From the NCBI RefSeq assembly GCF_028010285.1, contig NZ_CP116304.1, forward strand, positions 3,426,501 to 3,490,500: DNA of 64,000 bases, in the 5' to 3' direction. The position numbers and the translations under genes are program-made. This document shows positions 25,077 through 33,436 of this stretch, piece by piece. The stretch is from Pseudomonas sp. Q1-7 (lineage in GTDB: Bacteria > Pseudomonadota > Gammaproteobacteria > Pseudomonadales > Pseudomonadaceae). The notes beneath the pieces were generated by a model. The model saw nothing but the letters and a program-made list of their open reading frames with translations. It made no database searches and was not told where the DNA came from. Within the stretch, counting starts at the first letter, position 1. Each line of letters opens with the position of its first letter.

Positions 25077-25748
25077 TCAGCGCGCGGCCGCCGCGTCCTG
25101 GCGACGCTCGATCAGTTGCACCAACTGGCCGACTGGCAGCGACAGGGCGAAGTAGATCAGGGCAATCAGGGTGTAGGTTTCCAGCGGGCGGTAGGCCTCG
25201 GTGGCCAGGCTCTTGCCCACGTACATGAGGTCGGCGACGGCAACAATGGCGACCAGTGCGCTCTGTTGCAGGGTGCCAATGCCGTTGGTCATGAGTACCG
25301 GCAGGGCGCTGCGCAATGCTTGCGGGAGCACCACGTACAGGGTGCGCTGCCAGGGGCGCAGGCCGAGGGCGACGCACGCATCCAGGTGTTCGCGCGGCAC
25401 CGCCTGGACGCCGGCGCGATAGGCCTCGGCGTTGAACGCGGTGAGGTTCATGCCCAACGCCAGGAAGCCCATGGCCACCGGATCAATGAATACGTTGAAC
25501 AGCATCGGCACGCAGTAGAAGAACCAGACGATCTGCAGCAGGGCCGGGGTGCAACGGAAGAACTCGATGAACAGCTGGGCCGGCCAGCGCAGGAAAAACC
25601 AGCGGCTCATGGTCAGCAGGCACAGGCCGAAACCCAGCACCAGGCCGATCAGGTTGGAAACCAGCGCCAGCTCCAGGGTTACCTTCAGGCCGTCCCAGAG
25701 CACGCCGAAGTTGCCGTTCAGAAAGTGGAAGTCGAATTGGTAGTTCAT
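25077..25748 (-). CDS. Amino-acid ABC transporter permease (first)
   Basis: 223 residues from the ATG at 25748 (ribosome site TGAGGGCG); the frame extends upstream to 25877 inside the ATPase gene and that part is not expressed as this protein. Motifs: LFIEFFRCTPALLQIVWFFYC and the coupling loop EHLDACVALGLRPWQRTLYVVLPQALRSALP. Partner of the following permease and of the ATPase 10 bases upstream. Confidence 0.92.
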   Translation of the reverse strand: MNYQFDFHFLNGNFGVLWDGLKVTLELALVSNLIGLVLGFGLCLLTMSRWFFLRWPAQLFIEFFRCTPALLQIVWFFYCVPMLFNVFIDPVAMGFLALGMNLTAFNAEAYRAGVQAVPREHLDACVALGLRPWQRTLYVVLPQALRSALPVLMTNGIGTLQQSALVAIVAVADLMYVGKSLATEAYRPLETYTLIALIYFALSLPVGQLVQLIERRQDAAAAR

Positions 25749-25758
25749 GTCTTCGCCC

Positions 25759-26580
25759 TCAGTCCAGGTGGAGGACTTTTTCGAGGAACTCCCGGGTACG
25801 GGCTTCTTTGGGCTGGGTGAAGATCTGCTCCGGCGGGCCCTGCTCGACCACCTTGCCGTTGGCACAGAACACCACACGGGTAGCGATGTGCCGGGCGAAG
25901 TGCATGTCGTGGGTGACGATGATCATCGCCATCTTCTGCTCGGCCAGCTGCATCATCACGTTCTGCACTTCGATGACCATTTCCGGGTCGAGGGCGGAGG
26001 TCACCTCGTCGAAGAGCATCAGCTTGGGCTCGAGCATCAGCGCCCGGGCAATCGCCACGCGCTGCTTCTGGCCGCCGGAGAGTTGGCTGGGGTAGGCGTT
26101 GAGCTTGCTTTCCAGCCCAAGGCGAGCGAGGTACACGCGGGCCTTTTCTGTCGCCTCGGCCCTGGACAGGCCATGGACCTTGGTCGGTGCCAGGGTCAGG
26201 TTGCTCAGCACCGACAGGTGCGGGAACAGGGTGTAGTGCTGGAACACCATGCCGATCTGGTTCTGCAGCTTCTCGTCCAGCTTTGCACGGCCGCTGGAAC
26301 CATTGATGTACGGCTTGCCCCGGAAATTGATGGTCCCGCCCTGGATACCTTCCAGCCCCATCAGGACCCGCAACAGCGAACTCTTTCCGCTGCCGCTTGG
26401 GCCGATGATCACCAGGCGGTCATCGGCACGCATGTCCAGGTTCATGTTGTCCATCACCACCAACTGCTCGCCATAGGACTTGCATACGCCACGGAGCTGA
26501 ATGAAGTCGCCGGAGGCCAGATTGGAGGCGATCACGGGCTGGGACTGTGGCTGGGAAGCCACCAGATAGGGGGATTTCAT
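25759..26580 (-). CDS. Amino-acid ABC transporter ATP-binding protein
   Basis: 273 residues. Walker A GPSGSGKSS, signature LSGGQKQR, Walker B LMLFDEVTSALDPE and the switch His in VTHDMHFAR are all intact. About 25 extra N-terminal residues precede the usual start of the domain. Energises the two-permease importer encoded next to it. Confidence 0.94.
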   Translation of the reverse strand: MKSPYLVASQPQSQPVIASNLASGDFIQLRGVCKSYGEQLVVMDNMNLDMRADDRLVIIGPSGSGKSSLLRVLMGLEGIQGGTINFRGKPYINGSSGRAKLDEKLQNQIGMVFQHYTLFPHLSVLSNLTLAPTKVHGLSRAEATEKARVYLARLGLESKLNAYPSQLSGGQKQRVAIARALMLEPKLMLFDEVTSALDPEMVIEVQNVMMQLAEQKMAMIIVTHDMHFARHIATRVVFCANGKVVEQGPPEQIFTQPKEARTREFLEKVLHLD

Positions 26581-26633
26581 AGGGAGTTCTCCGGGAGGGC
26601 CCCTGTTCGAGGCCCTCGGGGGTCAACGAGGGG

Positions 26634-27479
26634 TCACTGGGCGGTTTTTTCGGCGGCGTTGGCCTGCAGGGAGGCCTTGTCGACCAGGGCGTCGATCTCA
26701 CCGGTCTCGCGGCGTTGGGTGACGTAGATGTTCAGCACCTGCAGGTCGGCCGCGCTGGCATCACGGCGCAGGCCGAAAGCCACACCCTGCTTGGCCAGGG
26801 CGGGCTCGGGCAGGACTTCCTTGGCCCAGTCGGGGTTGGCGACGGCGAAGAGGTGGTTGGTGTCGCTGGCGTCCACCAGCACATCGGCGCGGCGGGACAT
26901 TACCGCCAGGCGGGTCTCGTCCATACCGGGCAAACGCATGATCCTGGCAGACGTCACCACTGCCGAAATGGCCTTGTCCTGTGCGGTGCCGGACATCACG
27001 GCGAAGGTCACGCCTTCCTTGTCGTAATCAGCGACGGAGTTCCCAGCCCCGGCGAACTTCGGGTTGTCCTTATTGACCAGCAGGGACACCTGGTAATCGG
27101 TGGCCGGCGCCGAGAAGGACACGGCCAGCGCCCGCTCCGGCGTCTGGTTCAGCGCCATGGCCAGGTCCCACTTGCCGCTCTGCAGGCCGGCTACGAGGTT
27201 GTCCCAGTTGGTATCCACGAACTCGACCTTGACCTCCAGCACCTTCTCGCCGAAGTCCCGGCACAGGTCCACGAAGTAACCGCTGTACTGTCCGGTCGCT
27301 GCGTCGCGCATGACGTACGGAGCGGCCACGGCTGCGCCGCAGCGCAGTACACCGGCCTTCTGGATGTCTTTCCAGATTTGCGTATCGGCCGCCTGGACAG
27401 GGGCCTGGGTGATCAATGCACCGACTGTGGCAACACACGCGATCACATTGCGGATGGAGCGAGAGAAGAACCGAGCCAT
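26634..27479 (-). CDS. Periplasmic amino-acid-binding protein of the ABC importer
   Basis: 281 residues from the ATG at 27479, supported by a CCGGAGAGATT ribosome site and a signal peptide (MARFFSRSIRNVIACVATVG to VQA). An earlier in-frame start at 27581 is less likely. The mature part follows the SBP_bac_3 layout: AGVLRCGAAVAAPYVM, SGYFVDLCRDFGEKVL, WDNLVAGLQSGKWDLAM. It is the first gene of the nine-gene catabolic operon; an A-rich Crc/Hfq-like motif lies 21 bases upstream. Confidence 0.92.
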   Translation of the reverse strand: MARFFSRSIRNVIACVATVGALITQAPVQAADTQIWKDIQKAGVLRCGAAVAAPYVMRDAATGQYSGYFVDLCRDFGEKVLEVKVEFVDTNWDNLVAGLQSGKWDLAMALNQTPERALAVSFSAPATDYQVSLLVNKDNPKFAGAGNSVADYDKEGVTFAVMSGTAQDKAISAVVTSARIMRLPGMDETRLAVMSRRADVLVDASDTNHLFAVANPDWAKEVLPEPALAKQGVAFGLRRDASAADLQVLNIYVTQRRETGEIDALVDKASLQANAAEKTAQ

Positions 27480-27499
27480 TTTGAATCTCTCCGGTAACG

Positions 27500-27507
27500 T
27501 TGTTTTT
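27500..27507 (-). promoter_or_regulatory. Crc/Hfq-like A-rich motif before binding-protein gene
   Basis: Coding-strand AAAAACAA matches AANAANAA and lies in the leader about 20 bases ahead of the start codon, just 5' of the ribosome site. It would allow catabolite repression of the whole import-catabolism operon. Motif and position only. Confidence 0.4.
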
Positions 27508-27714
27508 GTAGGCAGAAGAGTCAGCATTCGATTTTTGCGCTGCATGCTGTGCTGCGTATTTAATTGTGTGCAGCGCTGCATTCAGACTAGGGCCGATCAA
27601 AAGTTCGTGTCAACACGCGCTTTGCAATTTTTTTTGCAGGAATGACCGAACGGTCGCGCCCATCCGGTGGATGGGCCGATTGCCTGGATGCCGCGAAGTG
27701 AGAGGTGGCGGGAC

Positions 27715-28626
27715 TTAGCGAGTGTGCTGGAGGGCGTCGAGGAAGCGCTCGAGGATAAGGTTTTGCCGGCGCCCTTTGCGGGTCGCGACCGCCAGCTTGG
27801 CCTCGAAGAACAGATGCTCCGGGCTGAGCGGCGCCATCAGGCCCTTCTCCACCCAAGCCGCCGCATAGTGATCTGGCAGGAAACCGATGTAGCTGCCAGT
27901 GAGGATCAGGAAGGCGATGCCCTCCCGGTCCGTGGCAGACGCCGCGAAGTTGAGCAACTGGTGCAGGCCGATCGCCTCGGCCGTCATGCGGTAGCTAGGT
28001 ACCACGGCATCCACGCTTTTCAGTTCCTCGTTGCCCACCTCCTTGGCGCGAGGGAACAAGGGGTGCTCATGGCTGCAGTAGAGATTGGAGCGCTCCTCGT
28101 AGAGCAGGCTGTACTCCAGGCCGGACAGGGGCGTGATCAGCGGGACGGCCCCCACATGCAAGCGTCCGTCCAGGAGGCCGCGCTCGATCTCGCCAGGGGT
28201 GCTCATGCTGAGGTTGATGCGCACCCCGGCGCCTTCTGCCCGTACCTCCTTGAGTGCCCGGGTGATACGCATCCTGGGCTGGGTCACCAGGTTGTTCACG
28301 ATTCCGACGTTCAGGTCGCCGCGCAGTTGCTGGTGCATCTGGTTGACCTCGCTGCGGAACCCCTCGATGGCCACCAGCACTGTTTCGCTGGCCCGCAGCA
28401 CCTCCCTGCCCTCGTCCGTCAGCGCGAAGCCGGCGCGGCCACGCTGGCACAGGCGCATGCCCAGGCGCTTCTCCAGATCGCTCATGTGCAGGCTGATGGC
28501 CGAGCGTGTGATTCCCAGCGCACCTTCGGCTGCCGAGAAACTGCCGCATTCGGCAACCGTCTTGAACAGCCGCAGCAGGCGCAGATCGAAATCGCTGACT
28601 TGGCTCAAGGGGGACTTTTTGGGCAT
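27715..28626 (-). CDS. LysR-family transcriptional regulator
   Basis: 303 residues: N-terminal winged helix (LRLLRLFKTVAECGSFSAAE, ITRSAISLHMSDLEKRLGMRLCQR) and a LysR substrate-binding domain (GDLNVGIVNN, LDGRLHVGAVPL). It lies upstream of the ABC operon and downstream of the diaminopropionate ammonia-lyase gene, all on the minus strand. Which one it controls cannot be told; a 9-base direct repeat overlaps its own start codon and suggests autoregulation. Confidence 0.92.
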   Translation of the reverse strand: MPKKSPLSQVSDFDLRLLRLFKTVAECGSFSAAEGALGITRSAISLHMSDLEKRLGMRLCQRGRAGFALTDEGREVLRASETVLVAIEGFRSEVNQMHQQLRGDLNVGIVNNLVTQPRMRITRALKEVRAEGAGVRINLSMSTPGEIERGLLDGRLHVGAVPLITPLSGLEYSLLYEERSNLYCSHEHPLFPRAKEVGNEELKSVDAVVPSYRMTAEAIGLHQLLNFAASATDREGIAFLILTGSYIGFLPDHYAAAWVEKGLMAPLSPEHLFFEAKLAVATRKGRRQNLILERFLDALQHTR

Positions 28627-28655
28627 ACGTGAGCTATCTAATATGTATACGTGAG
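28625..28655. repeat. Two ATACGTGAG direct repeats, 22 bases apart
   Basis: ATACGTGAG occurs at 28625-28633 and 28647-28655 in an AT-rich leader. A 22-base period places both on the same face of the helix. The first copy overlaps the LysR start codon. A plausible operator for LysR or another factor. Confidence 0.45.
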
Positions 28656-28758
28656 AATAAATAGATTTAACTCACCCATAATTCCGACACAAGCTGAATG
28701 CACCAGCCACCGCCTGGAACCTCTCCCTGAAGCGGCTACGGCGGAACAGCTCCCGCTG

Positions 28759-28782
28759 CCCACGGCGACGAAACGCCGTGGG
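28759..28782 (-). terminator. Perfect 9-bp hairpin downstream of ammonia-lyase gene
   Basis: CCCACGGCG and CGCCGTGGG flank a 6-base loop, about 30 bases after the stop of the diaminopropionate ammonia-lyase gene. It lacks a U run on either strand, so termination would be imperfect or the hairpin may protect the 3' end. Confidence 0.45.
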
Positions 28783-28810
28783 ACAAATGGGAATGCACGC
28801 AGGATCGGCA

Positions 28811-30037
28811 TCAGGCGCTGGCTGACCAGGCTTTCTGGCGGGAAAGCACGGAGTCGGCGCTCTCCCCTACCAGTTTGGCGTACAGGCCCGGGGCGGTTGC
28901 GCCTTCGGTGCTGATCAGGAGAACGCGAGCGCGCGCATCGATGCCGACCCGGGACGCCAGGCGGCCTGTCGCGACAATGTTCACGAGCCCCGCGAGACCG
29001 GCGACGGCCGACTCCCCTGCCACCAGGGGAACGTCCCGCTCGCTGCCAGCGGCGAGCCGACGCATTGCCGCGACGGCATCGTCGTCCTGGATGGTCATGA
29101 AGAAATCGACGCAAGGTTGCAGGAACGTCCAGGCCAGGGGCGAGGCTTCACCGCAGGCCAGACCGGCCATCAGCGAATCCACCGAGCCGGTCGCCCTGGC
29201 GGCCTTGCCAGCGATGGCGCTCTGATACAGGCAATCGGCCTGTTCCGGCTCCACCACGATGAACGACGGACGTTGCTCGCCGTACAGCTCCCACAGATAG
29301 CTGGCGATACCGGCAGCCAGGCCACCGACACCGCCTTGCAGGAAAACGTGGGTGAACGCCGGGTCGCGGCCCTGACCACCGGCCGAGGCTTCGATGATTT
29401 CAGCGGCAAGGGTGCCGTACCCCTGCATCACGTCGCGCGGAATTTCCTCATAGCCCTCATAGGAGGTGTCGGACACCACCCACCAGCCATTCCGTTCGGC
29501 GAGCGCTGCCGCCGCCTCCACCGACTCGTCGTAGTTGCCGGTGATGCGGACGATTTCGGCACCATAGGCGGCGATGGCCTCCTCCCGCTCAGCGCTGACG
29601 TTGGCATGAAGCACGATGACGCAGCGGCAGCCAACGCTCTGCGCCGCCGCTGCCAGGGCCCGGCCATGGTTGCCGTCGGTGGCGCTGATCACCGTGAAGT
29701 CGGCAAGCGCCGCACGGTATTCGCCCGCCAGCAGGCCTCGGGGCTCGAAACGCTGCTCGGGAAATTCGCGAAGGATCAGACGCACCAGCGCAATCGGCGC
29801 GCCCAGCGCCTTGAAGCTGCCGAGCACCGAACGCGCCGATTCGTCCTTGACCAGGATCTCCGCCACCCCGAGTGCAGCCGCGAGATCCGGCAGCGAGTAC
29901 AGCGGAGTGCCTTCGCTGTTCAGCCGAGACCACTGGGAAAGCCAGGCGCGACTCTCGTTGGCCTTCTCGATACTCATGAGGCTTTTCAGCCCAGCCGGGT
30001 AGGTTTCACGCTTCGCGTTCAGGTTACCGATCAACAT
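28811..30037 (-). CDS. dpaL: Diaminopropionate ammonia-lyase-like PLP enzyme
   Basis: 408 residues from the ATG at 30037 (perfect AAAGGAG site 6 bases before); an upstream in-frame start at 30097 is not needed. Fold-type II PLP motifs: Lys in RSVLGSFKALGAP, ATDGNHGRALAAAA, the glycine loop LQGGVGGLAAGIASYLWE. DpaL enzymes convert 2,3-diaminopropionate to pyruvate and ammonia. The downstream gene order (carbamoylase-like hydrolase, then this gene) suggests use of an N-substituted amino acid that yields such a substrate. Confidence 0.82.
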   Translation of the reverse strand: MLIGNLNAKRETYPAGLKSLMSIEKANESRAWLSQWSRLNSEGTPLYSLPDLAAALGVAEILVKDESARSVLGSFKALGAPIALVRLILREFPEQRFEPRGLLAGEYRAALADFTVISATDGNHGRALAAAAQSVGCRCVIVLHANVSAEREEAIAAYGAEIVRITGNYDESVEAAAALAERNGWWVVSDTSYEGYEEIPRDVMQGYGTLAAEIIEASAGGQGRDPAFTHVFLQGGVGGLAAGIASYLWELYGEQRPSFIVVEPEQADCLYQSAIAGKAARATGSVDSLMAGLACGEASPLAWTFLQPCVDFFMTIQDDDAVAAMRRLAAGSERDVPLVAGESAVAGLAGLVNIVATGRLASRVGIDARARVLLISTEGATAPGLYAKLVGESADSVLSRQKAWSASA

Positions 30038-30110
30038 AGGGACTCCTTTTACGGGCAAGGCAGGGCCGATCCCGCCGATCTGCGCCGGCGGACGCATGAA
30101 AAGCGTCGAA

Positions 30111-31367
30111 TCAGCGCGGGGTATTCAAGCGGCGAACGACCACATCTAGCAGCACTTCAGCGCCCTTGATCAGTTGATCGTCATCCGTGTGTTCGCGCGG
30201 GTTGTGGCTGATACCGCCCTGGCTGGGCACGAAAATCATGGCGGACGGCGCGATACGCGCGATCATCTGCGCGTCGTGTCCCGCGCCAGAGGTCATGCGT
30301 TTGTGGCTGAAACCGAGGCGCACGGCCGATGCCTCGATTTCATCGGCCAGCCCGGCATCGAAGATCACCGGCTGAAAGCGCACCAGTCGTTCGGTGCCGA
30401 TCCGTACGCCTTCCTCCTCCGCGATCACAGCCAGGTACGCCTCAAGGCGTTTTTCGGCGGCCAGCAGCCGTTGCTCATCGGGGTCGCGCAGATCCACCGT
30501 GAAGCGGGCCTTGCGCGGAATCACGTTGATCACATTGGGTTCGAAGTTCATGCAGCCGACCGTCGCGAGAGTGGTTCCACCCGAATCCCTGGCGATCTGG
30601 CGCAACTCGGCCACCACCGCGCTGGCGACATAACCGGCGTCGTGCCTCAGGCGCGTTGGCGTGGTTCCGGCATGGTTGGCGTTGCCTTGCACAGTCACCT
30701 GCTGCCAGGAGATACCCTGAAGATTCTCCACCACCCCGATCAGCGTATTTTCCGCCTCCAGGATCGGCCCCTGCTCGATATGCAGCTCCAGGTATTCATA
30801 GGGCACGATGCTTCCCGGTTCGAGATCGCCGGCGTAGCCGATCCGCTGCAGTTCCTCGCCGAGCCGGCTGCCGTCGGTGCCGAGGGTGGCCAGCGCGGCG
30901 TCCACCGCCATGCCGCCGGCGTACACGAGCGAACCCATCATGTCCGGCTGGTAGCGAACGCCCTCTTCGTTGGTGAACGCAGCGACGGTGATGGAACGCG
31001 CCGGCAGCACGGCGGCCTCGCGGAAAGCACGGACCACCGCCAAGCCCGCCAGCACACCGTAGCATCCGTCCAGGGCGCCGGCGTTGGTGACGGTATCGAT
31101 ATGGGAGCCGATCATCAGAGGAGCCTGGTCGCCCTGGTCGGCCGCCGAACGGAGCGTACCGAAGATGTTGCCGATGCGGTCGATCCGAACGTCCAGGTCG
31201 AGCGCGTTCATCCAGGCCACGAGCTGATCGCGGCCGGCCTTCTCCGCATCGGACAGCGCGATGCGGGTCCGCCCACCGTTCACGGGGTCAGCGCCGATCT
31301 CACCCAGGGCGCGGATCTGCCGAAGCAGGATCGGGCCATTCAAACGAAGCGCAGAACAGTTGCTCAT
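30111..31367 (-). CDS. Zn-dependent M20 hydrolase (N-carbamoyl-L-amino-acid hydrolase/allantoate amidohydrolase type)
   Basis: 418 residues with the metal-binding pattern of the AmaB/HyuC/AllC group: GSHIDTVTNAGALDGCYGV, NEEGVRY, LELHIEQGPILE, dimerisation-domain HAGTTPTRLRHD and C-terminal SGAGHDAQ. Such enzymes release ammonia/CO2 or acyl groups from carbamoyl-type amides in hydantoin or ureide breakdown. Probably co-transcribed with the ammonia-lyase 73 bases downstream, and divergent from an Lrp-family gene. Confidence 0.88.
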   Translation of the reverse strand: MSNCSALRLNGPILLRQIRALGEIGADPVNGGRTRIALSDAEKAGRDQLVAWMNALDLDVRIDRIGNIFGTLRSAADQGDQAPLMIGSHIDTVTNAGALDGCYGVLAGLAVVRAFREAAVLPARSITVAAFTNEEGVRYQPDMMGSLVYAGGMAVDAALATLGTDGSRLGEELQRIGYAGDLEPGSIVPYEYLELHIEQGPILEAENTLIGVVENLQGISWQQVTVQGNANHAGTTPTRLRHDAGYVASAVVAELRQIARDSGGTTLATVGCMNFEPNVINVIPRKARFTVDLRDPDEQRLLAAEKRLEAYLAVIAEEEGVRIGTERLVRFQPVIFDAGLADEIEASAVRLGFSHKRMTSGAGHDAQMIARIAPSAMIFVPSQGGISHNPREHTDDDQLIKGAEVLLDVVVRRLNTPR

Positions 31368-31535
31368 CGGACTCTCCGGTGCACGGCAGACAGGCTGGGC
31401 ATCAGCCGTTCCGCTCGGGTTGATGAGTAAATGCTATTCGCATCTTGTGTATTTGTTTCTTGATTCATGGCCTGTAAATGCAATTTCATTTCACATTCCC
31501 GCGTTATTGCGATCTTCCATTTGGAGACCTCTGCC
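31368..31535. promoter_or_regulatory. AT-rich divergent promoter region of hydrolase and Lrp genes
   Basis: 168 bases, clearly AT-richer than the flanks (for example 31425-31515), between divergent start codons. This is the usual place for Lrp/AsnC operator sites and both promoters. No precise site can be assigned by eye. Confidence 0.5.
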
Positions 31536-32003
31536 ATGAACCCTGATCCGTACGACCTGGCACTGCTGGAAGCCATCCAACAGGACGCCACGACTTCCCA
31601 GCTGGATCTTGGCGCGCGGGTGAACCTGTCGTCCGCCGCCGTAAACCGGCGCCTGAAAAAGCTGAACGCGGATGGCGTGATTCAGAGAACGGTAGCCCTG
31701 GTAGACCCCGCGCGACTGGGCTACTCCCTGACCGTCATCGCCGAAGTGGAGGTGGAAAGCGAACGCCTTGACCTATTGGACGCCATGAAGCGCAGCTTCC
31801 TGGCTTGCCCGCAGGTACAACAGTGCTACTACGTCGCGGGGGAATGCGATTTCGTACTGATCATGCTGGTCAAGAACATGGAGCAGTACACCGAGCTCAC
31901 GCGAGCGCTGTTCTTCGAAAGCAACAACGTCAAACGCTTCAAGACGCTGGTCTCGATGAGCAACGTGAAGACCGGACTCAGTGTTCCGACGGCGGATCGT
32001 TAG
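31536..32003 (+). CDS. Lrp/AsnC-family regulator
   Basis: 155 residues from the ATG at 31536 (TTGGAGA ribosome site); the frame opens at 31467 but those codons lie in the promoter region. N-terminal helix-turn-helix (DLALLEAIQQDATTSQLDLGARVNLSSAAVNRRLKKLNADGVI) and RAM ligand domain (VQQCYYVAGECDFVLIML). Probably senses an amino acid and controls the divergent hydrolase/ammonia-lyase operon. Confidence 0.92.
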   Translation: MNPDPYDLALLEAIQQDATTSQLDLGARVNLSSAAVNRRLKKLNADGVIQRTVALVDPARLGYSLTVIAEVEVESERLDLLDAMKRSFLACPQVQQCYYVAGECDFVLIMLVKNMEQYTELTRALFFESNNVKRFKTLVSMSNVKTGLSVPTADR

Positions 32004-32355
32004 CGACAGAAGCCTTGGAGGCTCCGTGCGCCTGCATCGACATGCGCCGCCCATCGGCCCCACCCCCGCATTGCGTTTACCCGGACTGCACCTGGCACGG
32101 GCGCACGGTCTCTCGTCGCCTGGTCCGGATCTGCGCGGCCTGTCGGCGGGAGAAAGTTCGTATCTCTTGGTAGACTTGCGCGGCGTTCCTCTCGCCCCGC
32201 AACTGCGCGATGCTGTGGAGCGGGCCATCCGTGCTCATTCGGGCGCGGAAGGGTCGCCACGGCCGCCTGCCCCCCAGGTTGGTGGTACAGGCCGTTTTCC
32301 AGGTGGTACATCCTTGCCACTCATCTGAAAGCCCCCCGAACACACGACGAACCCA
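32004..32355. other. Spacer before the dusA fragment, no firm gene
   Basis: 352 bases without a supported gene. A 43-codon frame at 32042-32173 has four Cys arranged C-x4-C and C-x2-C (HCVYPDC, ICAAC) like a small zinc-ribbon, but no ribosome site. The right end is presumably the original leader of the truncated dusA gene that follows. Confidence 0.35.
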
Positions 32356-32448
32356 ATGCCTCCAGAGTCAATCTCCGCCCCCACAACCCCGCGCCCCGCC
32401 CTGTCCCGCCGCTTCTCCGTGGCGCCGATGATGGATTGGACGAACTGA
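32356..32448 (+). pseudogene. dusA: 5' fragment of tRNA-dihydrouridine synthase A gene (30 codons)
   Basis: The frame reads MPPESISAPTTPRPA then LSRRFSVAPMMDWTN and stops. SRRFSVAPMMDWTD is the conserved N-terminus of DusA, which starts with a short variable leader in pseudomonads. Everything after codon 29 is missing: homology ends exactly after MDWT and unrelated sequence with a stop codon follows. Rather than random decay, this abrupt end matches the known attachment site of dusA-specific integrases, in which the native start is displaced to one element boundary and replaced at the other. The rest of dusA is not in the window. Confidence 0.8.
32405..32443 (+). other. Probable att site of a dusA-integrated element
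   Basis: The conserved dusA segment encoding RRFSVAPMMDWT (32407-32443) ends at the divergence point. dusA 5' ends are established integration targets for a class of tyrosine-recombinase islands and prophages. Orientation implies that the inserted DNA begins to the right. The partner boundary and integrase gene are not visible in this window, so this is one end or an old scar. Confidence 0.6.
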
Positions 32449-32662
32449 ACCGCAAGGGCCAGTAGGCTAGCGCTTTGTGGAAAACCAAAGAACAATCCGT
32501 ACCACTTATTTACCACCAAGACCTCGACCAACCCGAGCAGGACTAGCGAGGCGCTGTAACTTCGTCGAACCATCGCTGGGTGGGTGATGTCCACAATGCT
32601 CCAGCCGGCATTCCAGAGCGCTCATCAGCGAAAAACGTCGCACACCGACCTCCGGCGCACCG

Positions 32663-33300
32663 CCGGCTCCCGCTATCGAACCCGCCCTTGGCCTGACGCA
32701 GTCACAGTCGGCGGCCTCTCTGCTGGCAACACCCCACCGGCAACGCCTGCTGGAGCACATCTGGCAGCACACCGCGCGCTCACGACAGAAATTCACCTTG
32801 ATCTACCTAGCACCGCCCGAGCGCTATGCCGAAATGGTCCAGCAACTTCCTGCCTCCGAGAACTACCTCCACGCCTACCCCAGCGACATGCTGGACCACG
32901 GCCTGGAAATCGTTGCGTATGCGCTCAAGCTGCGGCAGGCGTATCTGCTGCACACCGGTACCACTCCCGAGGATCAGGTCGTGCAGGTGGAAACCTGAAA
33001 CGCCGCCACAGTCTACGCCGCGCTGCCGCATGACCTCGGCAAGATTGCCGTCGACTTGCAAGTCGAATACGGCGGCGGCAGCCAGTGGCACTCGTGGCAT
33101 GGCCCAAGCAGGATCAGCTCGCCGATTGGCAGTGGGTGCAAAAGCGCCATGAAAAGCTGCTACTGCGCCGCAAGCAGGACAACGGCCTGAACATCTGGAC
33201 GTGCGAGGTGAACGGGCCACGCAAGTCGCACCGGCTTCATGACTAAGTACTGAAAGAACCTCGGCACTCGTTTGAGGATGTGCTCCCGACAACCCGTACC
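32663..33300 (+). pseudogene. MobH-type (TraI_2) conjugative relaxase remnant with large internal deletion
   Basis: Three reading segments belong to one family. First, 32663-32998: LTQSQSAASLLATPHRQRLL, later FTLIYLAPPERYAEMVQQLP and GLEIVAYALKLRQAYLLHTG, ended by TGA where a Trp codon is expected. Second, the same frame continues NAATVYAALPHDLGKIAVDL (HD motif) to about 33105. Third, a shifted frame gives DWQWVQKRHEKLLLRRKQDN, GLNIWTCEVNGPRKSHRLHD, a stop and VLKEPRHSFEDVLP, the look of the TraI_2 C-terminal domain. Several hundred central residues are missing. It is a dead ICE or plasmid relaxase next to the dusA junction. Confidence 0.68.
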
Positions 33301-33436
33301 TGCAGCTTCGCGTTGATGGGTGATTACCATTGGTCGCACAAACCTCTAGCCACTGAAGCCACTCGCGTCAATTCGATAACCGTGTGCACTCGGCTCCGGC
33401 AATCGCCCCTTCTACTGAAAGCCAACGAGCTATGGC

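Noticed and set aside
32235-32594. Minus-strand 119-codon frame across the dusA fragment
   Set aside because: It overlaps the dusA remnant, has a hydrophobic patch only, no ribosome site and no known family.
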